Below, one piece after another: positions 9,832 through 18,273 of a stretch of 64,000 nucleotides of DNA. Location: positions 280,746-344,745 of the forward strand of contig NZ_SMYZ01000021.1 in the NCBI RefSeq assembly GCF_004919685.1. The letters are read 5' to 3'. How positions within the stretch are numbered: position 1 is the stretch's first letter; each line of letters opens with the position of its first letter. This DNA is from Mesorhizobium norvegicum (GTDB lineage Bacteria; Pseudomonadota; Alphaproteobacteria; Rhizobiales; Rhizobiaceae). A model generated the notes under the pieces. The model did not search any database. It saw only the letters and a program-made list of their open reading frames with translations, and had not been told where the DNA came from. A program made the position numbers and the translations under genes.

Positions 9832-10218
9832 ATGGCCAAGACCAAGGTGGAAGCCGACCTCGACCAGCCGGACGAGCAGCTCGACCGTGCCATTGAAGAG
9901 TTGCGCGGGGTCCTGCACGAAGAGGAGCAACGCCCCGATGCGGCGTTCAGGGCCGCTTCCGGCGCCAATTCGAGCGTCATCATGAACATCCCCGTCGATG
10001 TCCAGATCATCCTCGGCAGCACCGAGATGCCGGTCTCTGATCTGATGGCGCTGCAGAAGGGGTCGACGGTGGCGCTCAATCGCCGCATCGGCGAACCTGT
10101 CGACGTCGTGGTCAACGGCCGCAAGATCGCGCGTGGCGAAATCACCGTGCTGGAAAGCGATCCGTCGCGCTTCGGCATCCGGCTGACCGAAATCATCGCC
10201 GGCACGAAGGGCGCCTAG
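9832..10218 (+). CDS. fliN: Flagellar motor switch protein FliN
   Basis: The product is 128 residues, with a charged N-terminal 45-residue extension and a C-terminal SpoA domain. The domain contains [40 protein letters not shown] and [20 protein letters not shown], the standard FliN core. It forms the lower C ring and docks the FliH-FliI export ATPase. The ATG follows GGAGACGACGC and lies 16 bases after fliM. No anomaly is seen. Confidence 0.97.
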   Translation: MAKTKVEADLDQPDEQLDRAIEELRGVLHEEEQRPDAAFRAASGANSSVIMNIPVDVQIILGSTEMPVSDLMALQKGSTVALNRRIGEPVDVVVNGRKIARGEITVLESDPSRFGIRLTEIIAGTKGA

Positions 10219-10261
10219 ACATGGATTGCGGGGCTTGCCGGTGGCAGCGGAGGCGAGTGGC

Positions 10262-11272
10262 ATGACGACGCCGGTGACCTTGACCCGCGCGCAGAAGGCG
10301 GCCGCCATATTGGTGGCGATGGGCAAGCCGTCGGCCAGCCGCCTGCTGAAATTCTTCAAGCAGGAAGAACTGAAGGCGCTGATCGAGGGCGCCCGTCTGC
10401 TGCGGACGATTCCGCAAAGCGATCTCGAGCGCATCGTCGCCGAGTTCGAGGCCGAGTTCACCGAAGGGGCGGGATTGCTCGATTCCGCCGACAGGATGGA
10501 CACCATCCTCAATGAGTCGCTGTCGCCCGAAGAGATGAGCGCGATCATGGGCGACAAGAGATTCGAGGTCGCCCCGGAAGGCCCGCCGCCGATCTGGCCC
10601 GAACTCGAAAAGCTCGAGCCGGCACGGCTTGGCGCCTTCCTGGCCGGCGAGCATCCGCAGACCGCGGCCATGGTGCTGTCCAAGCTGGCGCCGCAGGCGG
10701 CGGCGAGCGTACTGTTGACGTTGACCAAGTCGACGCGCGGCGAAATCATCAAGCGCATGGTGACGATGGCCAATGTTCCGGAAGCGGCAAGCAGGATCGT
10801 CGAAAACCGGCTGCGCAGCAGTGTGCTGACGGAAACGTCGACCAAGGACACGTCGGCCGGGCAGGCGCGCGTCGCTAGCGTTCTCAACGAACTGGACAAG
10901 CCACTGCTCGAGGAGGTCATGCAGGATCTGGAGGCCGCCGGCACGCCCGATCTCGATGGCGTCCGGGCGCGCCTGTTTGCCTTCGACGACCTGCCGCTGC
11001 TCACCCAGAAGGCGCGGGTGCTGCTGTTCGACGGGCTGTCGACCGAACTGGTCACGCTGGCCCTGCGCGGCGCGCAAGCGGGACTTGCCGAGTCCGTACT
11101 GTCGGCGATCGGCGCGCGGTCGCGGCGCATGATCGAGGCCGAACTCGGACAGGGCTCGGAAGGGGTCCCTCTCGCCGACATCACGGCGGCGCGCAAGACG
11201 GTCGTGTCGACGACGATCCGGCTGTCGCGCGAAGGCGCCTTCGAACTTCCCTCGACCCAGAACGCTGCCTAA
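10262..11272 (+). CDS. fliG: Flagellar motor switch protein FliG
   Basis: The product is 336 residues from the ATG at 10262, preceded by GGAGG with an 8-base gap. An upstream in-frame start at 10226 would add 12 residues but lacks such a site. FliG is the rotor protein that touches MotA. Visible are the N-terminal region (LTRAQKAAAILVAMGKPSAS), the middle domain EHPQT motif (GEHPQTAAMVLSKLAPQAAA) and the C-terminal motor domain (FDDLPLLTQKARVLLFDGLS). The end region is shorter and more divergent than in E. coli. It lies between fliN and flhB with short gaps. Confidence 0.95.
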   Translation: MTTPVTLTRAQKAAAILVAMGKPSASRLLKFFKQEELKALIEGARLLRTIPQSDLERIVAEFEAEFTEGAGLLDSADRMDTILNESLSPEEMSAIMGDKRFEVAPEGPPPIWPELEKLEPARLGAFLAGEHPQTAAMVLSKLAPQAAASVLLTLTKSTRGEIIKRMVTMANVPEAASRIVENRLRSSVLTETSTKDTSAGQARVASVLNELDKPLLEEVMQDLEAAGTPDLDGVRARLFAFDDLPLLTQKARVLLFDGLSTELVTLALRGAQAGLAESVLSAIGARSRRMIEAELGQGSEGVPLADITAARKTVVSTTIRLSREGAFELPSTQNAA

Positions 11273-11281
11273 GGCCGCGCC

Positions 11282-12364
11282 ATGGCTGACGCGGTCGACA
11301 AGGATTCGAAAACCGAAGAGGCGACGGAAAAGAAGATCCGCGACACCGTCGAACAGGGCAAACTGCCCCATTCGCGGGAAACGGCGCTCCTTGCATCCTT
11401 CGTCGCCATACTGGTGTTCACCGTCTTCTACGCCAAGGACGCCGTCATCGATCTCGGCATGTTCCTGTCGATGTTCCTGGAGAAGCCGGAAGCCTGGCCG
11501 ATGGACACCGAGACCGACGTCATCGCACTCTACAAGATTGTCATCCTCGAGGTAGGCCGCGCCGTCATCAGCCTGTTCGTGCTGCTAACCGTCGCCGGTG
11601 TCGGCGCCTCGGTGTTCCAGAACATGCCGCAATTCGTCGGCGAGCGGGTGCGGCCGCAATTTTCGCGCATCTCGATCGTCAAGGGCTGGAACAGGCTGTT
11701 CGGCATCCAGGGCTTCGTCGAGTTCGCGAAGTCGATCGGCAAGGTCGGCTTTGCCATCCTCGTGCTGATCTTCACGCTGTCGGAAGATCACCGCAAGCTG
11801 CTCGCCGGGATGATCACCAATCCGGTTGCCTTCGGTCTCGTCATCCGTGGCATCGCCGTCGACATCCTGGTGGCGATCGTCTTCGTCATGGGGCTGATCG
11901 CGGCAATCGACATCGTCTGGTCGCGCTTCCACTGGAAGCAGGACCTGCGCATGAGCAAGCAGGAGGTCAAGGACGAGTTCAAACAGTCCGAGGGTGACCC
12001 GAGCGTCAAATCGCGGCTGCGCTCGCTGGCGCGCGACCGGGCGCGCAAGCGGATGATGACGGCGGTGCCGCGCGCGACTTTGATCATCGCCAACCCGACG
12101 CACTTCTCGATCGCGCTGAAATATGTGCGCGACGAGGACTCGGCACCGATGGTGTTGGCCAAGGGGCAGGATCTGGTGGCGCTCAAGATCCGCGAGATCG
12201 CGCGGGAACACAACATCCCGATCTTCGAGGACGTGGCGCTCGCCCGCTCCATGTACAAGCAAGTTTCGGTCGATAATGTGATCCCGTCGCAATTCTACCA
12301 GGCCGTCGCCGAACTGGTGCGGATCGTCTACTCGAAAAAGGCTGAGCGGAGACAGATTTCATGA
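11282..12364 (+). CDS. flhB: Flagellar export apparatus switch protein FlhB
   Basis: The product is 360 residues. FlhB is an inner-membrane export-gate protein that switches substrate specificity by self-cleavage. The N-terminus (DKDSKTEEATEKKIRDTVEQ) is diagnostic. Four hydrophobic segments lie between about residues 30 and 215. The cytoplasmic domain contains the autocleavage motif NPTH (ATLIIANPTHFSIALKYV), followed by MVLAKGQDLVALKIREIA. The next gene begins within the FlhB stop codon (ATGA). Confidence 0.97.
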   Translation: MADAVDKDSKTEEATEKKIRDTVEQGKLPHSRETALLASFVAILVFTVFYAKDAVIDLGMFLSMFLEKPEAWPMDTETDVIALYKIVILEVGRAVISLFVLLTVAGVGASVFQNMPQFVGERVRPQFSRISIVKGWNRLFGIQGFVEFAKSIGKVGFAILVLIFTLSEDHRKLLAGMITNPVAFGLVIRGIAVDILVAIVFVMGLIAAIDIVWSRFHWKQDLRMSKQEVKDEFKQSEGDPSVKSRLRSLARDRARKRMMTAVPRATLIIANPTHFSIALKYVRDEDSAPMVLAKGQDLVALKIREIAREHNIPIFEDVALARSMYKQVSVDNVIPSQFYQAVAELVRIVYSKKAERRQIS

Positions 12365-12798
12365 ACCGCCAACCGCACGCAAAATCCCGCGAGATCATCG
12401 TCGCCAGCGCCATCGAGCAGGTGGTGGGGGAACTGAGGCTGATCGATGTCGCCGACTACATCGCCTTCATCCGGCTGGAGCATTTCGCCTGCCTGTCGGA
12501 TCTGGTCGATTCAGCGGTGGAGCTGTTCTTCATGCCGGGTACGCTGCGGCTTGGCCATGGCGGCGAGGCGCATGTCGACTGGAGCGGCAGCCCGCGCATC
12601 GTGCTCGATCTGGAGCTGAGGCCGCCCGGCGTCACCGTCTATTTCCAGCTGACGCTGAGCGAGCTCGGCGCTTCGGTGGTGGTCAACTACGTGTCGTTCG
12701 AGAAGCCTGGCGAAGACCCCGAACACAACACGGCGCTGCTCGAGGCTGTGATCGAAGAGGCGCGTATCCGCAAGGTCGAACCACTCGCCTATCGCTGA
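12361..12798 (+). CDS. Conserved-looking hypothetical protein coupled to flhB
   Basis: The product is 145 residues; I do not recognise the family. It has no signal peptide or membrane segment and looks like a soluble alpha/beta protein (helical N-terminus to about residue 60, then strands such as PRIVLDLELRPPGVTVYFQL and ASVVVNYVSFEKPG). Its ATG overlaps the flhB TGA, so it is the last gene of the motA-flhB operon. It ends 40 bases from the convergent visR stop. A role in motility is inferred only from the tight coupling. Confidence 0.82.
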   Translation: MNRQPHAKSREIIVASAIEQVVGELRLIDVADYIAFIRLEHFACLSDLVDSAVELFFMPGTLRLGHGGEAHVDWSGSPRIVLDLELRPPGVTVYFQLTLSELGASVVVNYVSFEKPGEDPEHNTALLEAVIEEARIRKVEPLAYR

Positions 12799-12838
12799 CA
12801 TCGATCGCGAGCCGCCGCCGAAAGATCCTCGAATTGTC

Positions 12839-13609
12839 CTATTCGATCAGGCCTAGCCGCAGCGCCTTGGCCACGGCCTGGTTGCGGTTGACGGCGTTGA
12901 GTTTCTGGGTCGACTGGGTCAGATACTGGTTGGCGGTGTGCACCGACAGCTTCAGGAGCCGCGCGATCTCTTCGCTGGTGTTGCCGTTGGCGGTCAGCTT
13001 CAGACATTCGAGTTCGCGCTTGGAAATCGCGCGCATGCGGCCGGCATCGCCCGGACGGATGCGGGCGACGGCGGCGAACAGCGAAAAGCAGCGGGCGTGG
13101 ATCTCGTAGAGCGTGTCCTGCGGCAAGGCGATCTCTGATCCGAGGAAAACGACGAGGCCGCATTGACCCCTGTCGGCATGGACCGGGAAGGCGATGCCGC
13201 TGGTGCCGGGCGCCAGCGCCGCCATCTGCTCGGTCCAGGCGAGATTGCCGAACATTTCCGCCATGGCGGCAACACCGTCATCCGTCCACCAACGCGGTTC
13301 GGTCGAGATGCGGGTGTGGCGCACGATCTCCTCGCCATTGGCGCCCGAAATGAACTTTGTCGCCACAGCAATCCCGGGATAGTCGGAATCGAAGCAAGGA
13401 ACGAGCCGTGCCCGTTCGGGCGAAGGGCTGACAAAGAACAGGCCGAAGGCCGAGGCGTTGATGTCGACGGAGATCCAGCGGCAGCGGCGTACGGCATCGG
13501 GAATGGTGACGGCGTGATGGGTTTCGGAGCCGAGCGAAAAGGCGCCGAACGGATTGCGCTGCTCGTTGAAAAGGGCTTCGGCAGCTTCCTTGATATCGGC
13601 GTGTTTCAA
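12839..13609 (-). CDS. visR: LuxR-family flagellar master regulator VisR
   Basis: The product is 256 residues starting at TTG (13609), which overlaps the visN stop as TTGA. The motif AGGAG lies 8 bases before this TTG and no in-frame ATG is near, so the rare start is well supported. The N-terminal about 180 residues resemble an autoinducer/GAF-like sensor domain. The C-terminus is a LuxR helix-turn-helix (SKRELECLKLTANGNTSEEI, ARLLKLSVHTANQYLT). In rhizobia VisN and VisR act together as the top regulators of flagellar and chemotaxis genes through Rem. The gene is convergent with the flhB operon. Confidence 0.92.
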   Translation of the reverse strand: MKHADIKEAAEALFNEQRNPFGAFSLGSETHHAVTIPDAVRRCRWISVDINASAFGLFFVSPSPERARLVPCFDSDYPGIAVATKFISGANGEEIVRHTRISTEPRWWTDDGVAAMAEMFGNLAWTEQMAALAPGTSGIAFPVHADRGQCGLVVFLGSEIALPQDTLYEIHARCFSLFAAVARIRPGDAGRMRAISKRELECLKLTANGNTSEEIARLLKLSVHTANQYLTQSTQKLNAVNRNQAVAKALRLGLIE

Positions 13610-14316
13610 ATGATGCCGCTCCTGATCGCCGTGGCGATGGCCATCGCGCGGTTGCTGGCCGCGAATTTCTGGATGGCGTGGGTGATGTAGCTGTTGACGG
13701 TGTTCGAGGAGACGCCAAGGATGACGGCGACCTCGTCGGTGGTCTTGCCTTCGGAGACCCAGAACAGGCATTCGCGCTCGCGATCCGACAGCGGATCCTG
13801 CATGGCGGCGGCGGCGATCAGTTGCGGGATGTGCGAAAGCGCGTAGCAGCATTTCAGCTGCGCCCGCATCAGCGCCGGCTGGTCGATGCCGCCGGCAGTC
13901 GCCGCCGAGAACAGGGCGAACAGGCGCTGGCGGCCGACATTGAGGCGCAGCGAATAGATCTCGGCATGGCCGAGCACGTCGAGAAGGCGCGCCTCTTCGC
14001 CGGTGATCAATCCGTCTGCTTCGGGTGCCTGAGATGCTATCAGCGGCTGCGGACGGATGCCGGGCGCGACGGTGAGCGCGCCTTGCGCAAGCCCGGCGAT
14101 CAGCCGTTTGCCGATCAGCTCGATGGCGTCGAAAATCCAGTTGGACGAGACGATGCGTGCATCGTTGCGGTCCTGGTCGTGGACGATGGCGACCAGCATG
14201 TAGCTGTCGGCGCCGATCTCGGCTGTCAGTTGCATGAAAAAGCTGGTCAGATCGCCGCGCGACGTCAGGCGCGAGCCCAATGTGTCGGATTGAAGTAGCG
14301 CGGCGGGACTGCTCAT
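13606..14316 (-). CDS. visN: LuxR-family flagellar master regulator VisN
   Basis: The product is 236 residues. The C-terminal LuxR DNA-binding domain is clear (SDRERECLFWVSEGKTTDEV, AVILGVSSNTVNSYITHAIQ), preceded by a sensor-like domain of about 165 residues. The adjacency of two LuxR proteins at the end of the flagellar cluster is the VisN/VisR signature of rhizobia, and the upstream one corresponds to VisN. Its stop overlaps the TTG of visR, so equal synthesis of the two partners is likely. The start ATG has only a weak ribosome-binding site (AACAAG), so a slightly different start is possible. Confidence 0.92.
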   Translation of the reverse strand: MSSPAALLQSDTLGSRLTSRGDLTSFFMQLTAEIGADSYMLVAIVHDQDRNDARIVSSNWIFDAIELIGKRLIAGLAQGALTVAPGIRPQPLIASQAPEADGLITGEEARLLDVLGHAEIYSLRLNVGRQRLFALFSAATAGGIDQPALMRAQLKCCYALSHIPQLIAAAAMQDPLSDRERECLFWVSEGKTTDEVAVILGVSSNTVNSYITHAIQKFAASNRAMAIATAIRSGII

Positions 14317-14821
14317 TCTTGTTGCTTTTGGCCGGAATCGTTTCTGCTGTCCGGATGCTGGAAGCCAGCCGCCGAACCCGAATACGCATTACTTTGACGA
14401 AGACACACGCGTGGCGCAGGGCTGCACCAACCAGATCCGAATCCATTCAGGGAACGCGAAGCCGTCCGCGTCTGGTGCCGGAAAAACTCCGGAACAAGAG
14501 ACTTTGGGTGGTCGCCGCGCCCCCCAAGGACCGGCTGATTCGGGTCTAATCTACCCGCAGTTGAATCCGACATCAAACGCGATTTGACAAAATCGAATCC
14601 GGTGGACTCAGGTGCGACTCAGAGGCGGGGCCAAGCCCCTTCGCCGCTCCGGGGTCGCTGAAACACCGACACGAAAAAGCCAGACGCTGTTGCAAAGCTG
14701 CCGTATCGAGGACCGATCGATTCCGATAGGGTTTTCGCTGACCGGCAGGGATGGGCGTCCCTTCGTTCGGACTGGCGAGATGGGCGGCGCTTGTTCGCGG
14801 CCATCGGCATGGGGGGTGATC
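14317..14821. other. 505-base stretch without a convincing gene upstream of visN
   Basis: I see no long coding frame with a credible ribosome-binding site here. It must hold the promoter of visN (minus strand) and that of the small peptide gene at 14822 (plus strand). Near 14581-14597 there is a short inverted repeat (CGATTT-GACA-AAATCG). No tRNA, repeat-family member or recognised operator was found. Confidence 0.5.
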
Positions 14822-14953
14822 ATGAAGCGGGTTTTCCTGGCGTTCACGGTGGTGCTCGCGGTTCTGAACGGTGCGTGGGCTGCATCCGCGCCGGCCGAGC
14901 CAATCGTCACCTATGCGCTCGACAACGGGCTGGCGCAGATCCACGCCGATTGA
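14822..14953 (+). CDS. Predicted small secreted peptide (43 residues)
   Basis: This is a 44-codon frame with an ATG preceded by GGGGGTGA. The product starts MKRVFLAFTVVLAVLNGAWA, a good Sec signal peptide with a likely cut after AASA or ANGAWA. It leaves an acidic tail of about 20 residues (PAEPIVTYALDNGLAQIHAD). No family is recognised. The next gene, the TMEM43-like protein, begins 64 bases later on the same strand, so they may be co-transcribed. That it is real rests on the signal peptide, start context and length only; it could be a chance frame. Confidence 0.45.
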   Translation: MKRVFLAFTVVLAVLNGAWAASAPAEPIVTYALDNGLAQIHAD

Positions 14954-15017
14954 TCGGTTCTAAGGCGCGGCCGCCGGCCGCGCTCAAATTTTAGCACCAG
15001 TGGTTTCGGGGGAAACA

Positions 15018-16211
15018 ATGAGCGATTCATTTCGGGAAGTTACATCCGTCTCGTGGTTCGGGCGCATCAAGCGGGCGGTCGGCGGGGTCATCTTCGGCCT
15101 GCTTTTGGTGGTGCTGATGGTGATCGGACTATTCTGGAACGAGGGCCGCGCGGTGCAGACAGCACGCTCGCTGGCCGAAGGAGCTGGCGCCGTCGTCTCG
15201 GCCAGCGCTGACAGCGTCGATGCCGCCAATGAGGGGAAGCTGGTCCATGTCAGCGGCCCGGTGACGGCCGACAGCGGTCTCGCCGATCCGGATTTCGGCA
15301 TTGTGGCGCAAGGGCTGCGGCTGTCGCGCAGCGCCGAGATGTATCAGTGGAAGGAAGAATCCAAATCCGAGACCACCAAGAAGCTTGGCGGTGGTGAGGA
15401 GACGGTGACCACCTACAGCTACTCGAAGGTGTGGGACGACAGCCAGATCGACTCGTCGGATTTCAAGAAGCCGGACGGCCACCAGAACCCGCCGATGGCG
15501 GTTCACAGCCGGACTTTCCAGATACCGCAAGGCAAGCTCGTCGCCTTCGATCTCGACACGCCGGTGCTCGATCGCATCGAGGGCGACAAGGCGTATGCGC
15601 TGTCGCCCGACCAGTCGGCCGCGATCAAGACCGCCTATACCGGCACCAGGCCGCTCAGCATCGTAGACGGCAAGATCTATCTCGGCGCCGACACGACAAC
15701 GCCGGCGCTGGGCGACTACCGCATCGGCTACGAGCTGGCGCCGCTCGGCGTGGTCAGCATCGTCGCGCGCCAAGCCGGCAGCCGGTTCGAGCCTTACCAG
15801 ACCGAGGCGGGTGACGCGTTGCTGATGGTCGACACCGGCACTGTCCCGGCCGACAAGATGTTCGCCGAGGCGGTCAGTGCAAACACGCTGATCACCTGGC
15901 TGCTGCGCGCCGCCGGCCTGCTGTTGCTGACCATCGGCTTTGCCCTGTTCCTCAGCCCGATCGGTGTGATCCTCGACGTCATCCCGTTCCTCGGCAGCAT
16001 GGCGCGGATGGGAACCGGCATCATCGCCTTCTTCCTGGCGATCCTGGTCGGCACGACGACGATCGCGATTGCCTGGTTCTGGTATCGGCCGGTTCTGGCG
16101 GTGGGCATCCTCGCGGCCGGCGTCATCGCTGCGGCGGCCGTCTACTATCTCGGCCGCTCGCGCAAACCGACCGAGCCAACCGTCGCGCCCAGCGTTGACG
16201 CCGCCACCTGA
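15018..16211 (+). CDS. TMEM43-family membrane protein
   Basis: The product is 397 residues from the ATG at 15018, which follows CGGGGGAAAC. An upstream GTG at 15000 would add six residues without a better site. One membrane segment lies at about residues 25-45 and a set of three or four at about 295-385. Between them is a large soluble domain containing EGKLVHVSGPVTADSGLADP, LRLSRSAEMYQWKE and DGHQNPPMAVHSRTF. This plan and the FWNEGRAVQTARSL stretch match the TMEM43 family, which is scattered in bacteria and known in animals as LUMA. The bacterial function is unknown. A strong terminator follows at 16216. Confidence 0.85.
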   Translation: MSDSFREVTSVSWFGRIKRAVGGVIFGLLLVVLMVIGLFWNEGRAVQTARSLAEGAGAVVSASADSVDAANEGKLVHVSGPVTADSGLADPDFGIVAQGLRLSRSAEMYQWKEESKSETTKKLGGGEETVTTYSYSKVWDDSQIDSSDFKKPDGHQNPPMAVHSRTFQIPQGKLVAFDLDTPVLDRIEGDKAYALSPDQSAAIKTAYTGTRPLSIVDGKIYLGADTTTPALGDYRIGYELAPLGVVSIVARQAGSRFEPYQTEAGDALLMVDTGTVPADKMFAEAVSANTLITWLLRAAGLLLLTIGFALFLSPIGVILDVIPFLGSMARMGTGIIAFFLAILVGTTTIAIAWFWYRPVLAVGILAAGVIAAAAVYYLGRSRKPTEPTVAPSVDAAT

Positions 16212-16215
16212 TCGC

Positions 16216-16257
16216 GGGAGCCGGGCGGCGTTGCCGCCCGGCTCCCAGTGGTCTTTT
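16216..16257 (+). terminator. Strong intrinsic terminator after the TMEM43-like gene
   Basis: A perfect 14-base-pair GC-rich stem (16216-16229 with 16233-16246) has a three-base loop and is followed by TCTTTT at 16252-16257. It starts 5 bases after the stop codon of the TMEM43-like gene. Confidence 0.8.
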
Positions 16258-16261
16258 GCTT

Positions 16262-16310
16262 ATGCCTGTCGTTGTCCCAAAACCGCTACACACCTTTGGG
16301 CGACAGGCAT
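16262..16310. repeat. Palindromic intergenic repeat, family A, copy 1
   Basis: A 10-base perfect inverted repeat ATGCCTGTCG / CGACAGGCAT (16262-16271 and 16301-16310) encloses a second one, CCCAAA / TTTGGG, around AACCGCTACACACC. A related copy lies at 29901. It fills the gap between the terminator of the TMEM43-like gene and the stop of the convergent amidohydrolase gene at 16311. Repeats of this kind are scattered through rhizobial intergenic regions (general knowledge). Confidence 0.8.
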
Positions 16311-17342
16311 TTACCGATCCTCGAAGCCGGTCAGCACGCCGACGGCGTTGACGCCGATCTCCTCGACGGCATAGCCGCCTTCCATGACGAACAGCGTCGG
16401 CAGGCCGAGCTTGGCGATGCGGCGGCCGATCTTGGGATAGTCCGACGTCTTCAGCTTGAACTGGCTGATCGGGTCCTTCTCGAACGTGTCGACACCCAGC
16501 GAGACGATGACGACATCCGGCGCATAAGCCGCGAGCTTGGCGCAGGCATCCTCCAGTGAGGCGTTCCAGGCGTCCCAATCGGTGCCGAAGGGCATCGGAT
16601 AATTGATGTTGAAGCCTTCGCCGGCACCAGCGCCGCGTTCGTCGGCATGGCCGAGGAAGAACGGGTACTCGACCATCGGATCGCCATGCAGGTTGAGCAC
16701 CTGCACGTCGGCACGGTCATAGAAGATCTCCTGCGTGCCGTTGCCGTGGTGGTAGTCGACATCGAGGATCGAGATGCGTTTGGCGCCCTGGTCGCGGAAC
16801 CATTGCGCGGCAACGGCGGCGTTGTTGATGTAGCAGTAACCGCCCATGAATCCGGCACCGGCATGGTGGCCGGGCGGACGGCAGAGAGCGAAGGCGGATG
16901 TCTCGCCGCCCTTGACCATGCTGGCGGCGGTCAGCGCCACGTCATAGGACGACTTGATCGCGGCCCATGTGCCTTCGACGAAGGTGGCGCCGGCATCGAA
17001 GGAATAATAGCCGAGCAGCGCGTCGACGCGCTTTGGCGGCACGTCGCCGCGCAGGCCGCGCGTCGGCCAGGTAAAGGGCATCGCCGTACCCGTGAGGCCA
17101 GCTTCCACCCACTGCGGCCAGACCGTCGGCAGGAAGTCGATGTAGTCTGATTTGTGGATGCGCTTGGCGGCGGCGAGATCGTGCTCGAGCGGCAGGACGA
17201 TCGGCCCTAACTTCTCGCTTTCGACCCGCGCCTTGATGAATTCGGCCCGCGAGGGCTTCTCGAAACCCGGCACGATCGCGCTCGTGACCAATTCCATCTG
17301 GCCGGCATGGCCAGCATGAAGCGGCGAATAGACAGTCTTCAT
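16311..17342 (-). CDS. Acetylpolyamine amidohydrolase (histone-deacetylase family)
   Basis: The product is 343 residues with a class II histone-deacetylase fold. The predicted catalytic set is complete: His159-His160 (CRPPGHHAGAGFMGG), Zn ligands Asp196 and His198 (LDVDYHHGNGTQ) and Asp285 (SLGVDTFEKDP), and catalytic Tyr324 (MEGGYA). Length and spacing match the bacterial acetylpolyamine amidohydrolases, which remove acetyl groups from acetylputrescine, acetylcadaverine or acetylspermidine in the cytoplasm. The ATG follows GAGAGGAAT. It lies 23 bases after the tetR-like gene on the same strand, back to back with a PotABCD-type transporter locus. Exact substrate cannot be told from sequence. 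Confidence 0.92.
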   Translation of the reverse strand: MKTVYSPLHAGHAGQMELVTSAIVPGFEKPSRAEFIKARVESEKLGPIVLPLEHDLAAAKRIHKSDYIDFLPTVWPQWVEAGLTGTAMPFTWPTRGLRGDVPPKRVDALLGYYSFDAGATFVEGTWAAIKSSYDVALTAASMVKGGETSAFALCRPPGHHAGAGFMGGYCYINNAAVAAQWFRDQGAKRISILDVDYHHGNGTQEIFYDRADVQVLNLHGDPMVEYPFFLGHADERGAGAGEGFNINYPMPFGTDWDAWNASLEDACAKLAAYAPDVVIVSLGVDTFEKDPISQFKLKTSDYPKIGRRIAKLGLPTLFVMEGGYAVEEIGVNAVGVLTGFEDR

Positions 17343-17365
17343 AGAATTCCTCTCGAAATGCGAAA

Positions 17366-18019
17366 TCAGTCAAGGTTGAGATAGGGTGTCACCAGAGCGA
17401 GCCACATGGTTTCCACATCGTCCTCGATCAGGTCGTATGTCCTGCGATCCTTTTTCAGCCCCACAAGCCGGCAGACATGCCCGACCTCCATCATCAGCAC
17501 ACCGAGCCGGCTGGCGATCTTGTTTTCAAGAGCCGGGTTCACATGCTGCAGCCATGCGGCGTAGAGGGCGATGATCTGGTCGTCATATTCGTTCTGGATC
17601 GGCCTGAGGTCGGCGTTGCCTGAGATAGCCTCGATCACCGGCATCAGGCTGGCGTTTTCAAGATAGAGCCTGGAGGTGTCGATGAAGAGCCTGCGCACGT
17701 CCTGCCGAAACTCTTCGCGGTTGCTGGGCGGGGCGACCTTGATGCGCTTCGCGATCACCTCGGGAAAAGATGACAGCCAGCGCCGGGCGAGGTCCAGAAG
17801 GATGGCTTCCTTGTTGGGAAAGTATTGGTAGACCGAACCGACCGACAAGCCCGCGCGCTGCGCAATGGCGAGCGTCGTCGGTGTCCTGGTTCCTTGCTCC
17901 CGCGTCAAGACCAGCGCCGCGTCGAGAATCCGATCGACCACCTTGCTCGACCGTTGTTGCCGCGGCTGCTTGCGCGGTTCGAGCGCTATCCTGGTTTTGC
18001 GGTCGAGACTGCGTTTCAC
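17366..18019 (-). CDS. TetR/AcrR-family transcriptional regulator
   Basis: The product is 217 residues from the GTG at 18019, which follows GAGGA; a longer frame to 18082 adds a Gly/Arg/Pro-rich tail that looks untranslated. The N-terminal helix-turn-helix is typical of TetR (VDRILDAALVLTREQGTRTP, LAIAQRAGLSVGSVYQYFPN). The C-terminal about 140 residues form the ligand-binding domain. It is probably co-transcribed with the acetylpolyamine amidohydrolase and lies divergent to the amidohydrolase/transporter genes, so control of both units by one ligand is likely. No clean operator palindrome could be picked out. Confidence 0.88.
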   Translation of the reverse strand: MKRSLDRKTRIALEPRKQPRQQRSSKVVDRILDAALVLTREQGTRTPTTLAIAQRAGLSVGSVYQYFPNKEAILLDLARRWLSSFPEVIAKRIKVAPPSNREEFRQDVRRLFIDTSRLYLENASLMPVIEAISGNADLRPIQNEYDDQIIALYAAWLQHVNPALENKIASRLGVLMMEVGHVCRLVGLKKDRRTYDLIEDDVETMWLALVTPYLNLD

Positions 18020-18097
18020 TGCTTGACGTCCTCGTTCCCCGCCCGGTCTCAACACAGGCGCAGGGTGCTGTCCACAATACATTCAAAATTCCGCATG

Positions 18098-18127
18098 TTG
18101 ACAAACGCGAATAATCAGTCGCATTCT
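18098..18127 (+). promoter_or_regulatory. Possible promoter in the tetR/amidohydrolase divergent region
   Basis: TTGACA at 18098-18103 is a full sigma-70 -35 box and is followed 18 bases later by CATTCT. It points toward the amidohydrolase gene at 18274, leaving a leader of about 140 bases. The -10 box is poor, so this is tentative. Confidence 0.3.
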
Positions 18128-18273
18128 TTATCCACGCTGTCTCTTGGGATAACAAGGGGAATTTCGAGGACGGCGCGCTGGCATCTTCTCTGTCCAATAG
18201 CGCCGCTCCAGTGGCAGGTTGTTGGACGCGGGGTCTGTCGGTCTCAGTCAGTCGTCAAAAGCGCGGAGTCGCG

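Noticed and set aside
12839..14446. A 535-codon frame ending in VisR
   Set aside because: The first half overlaps visN out of frame. The ribosome-binding site and TTGA overlap place the true VisR start at 13609.
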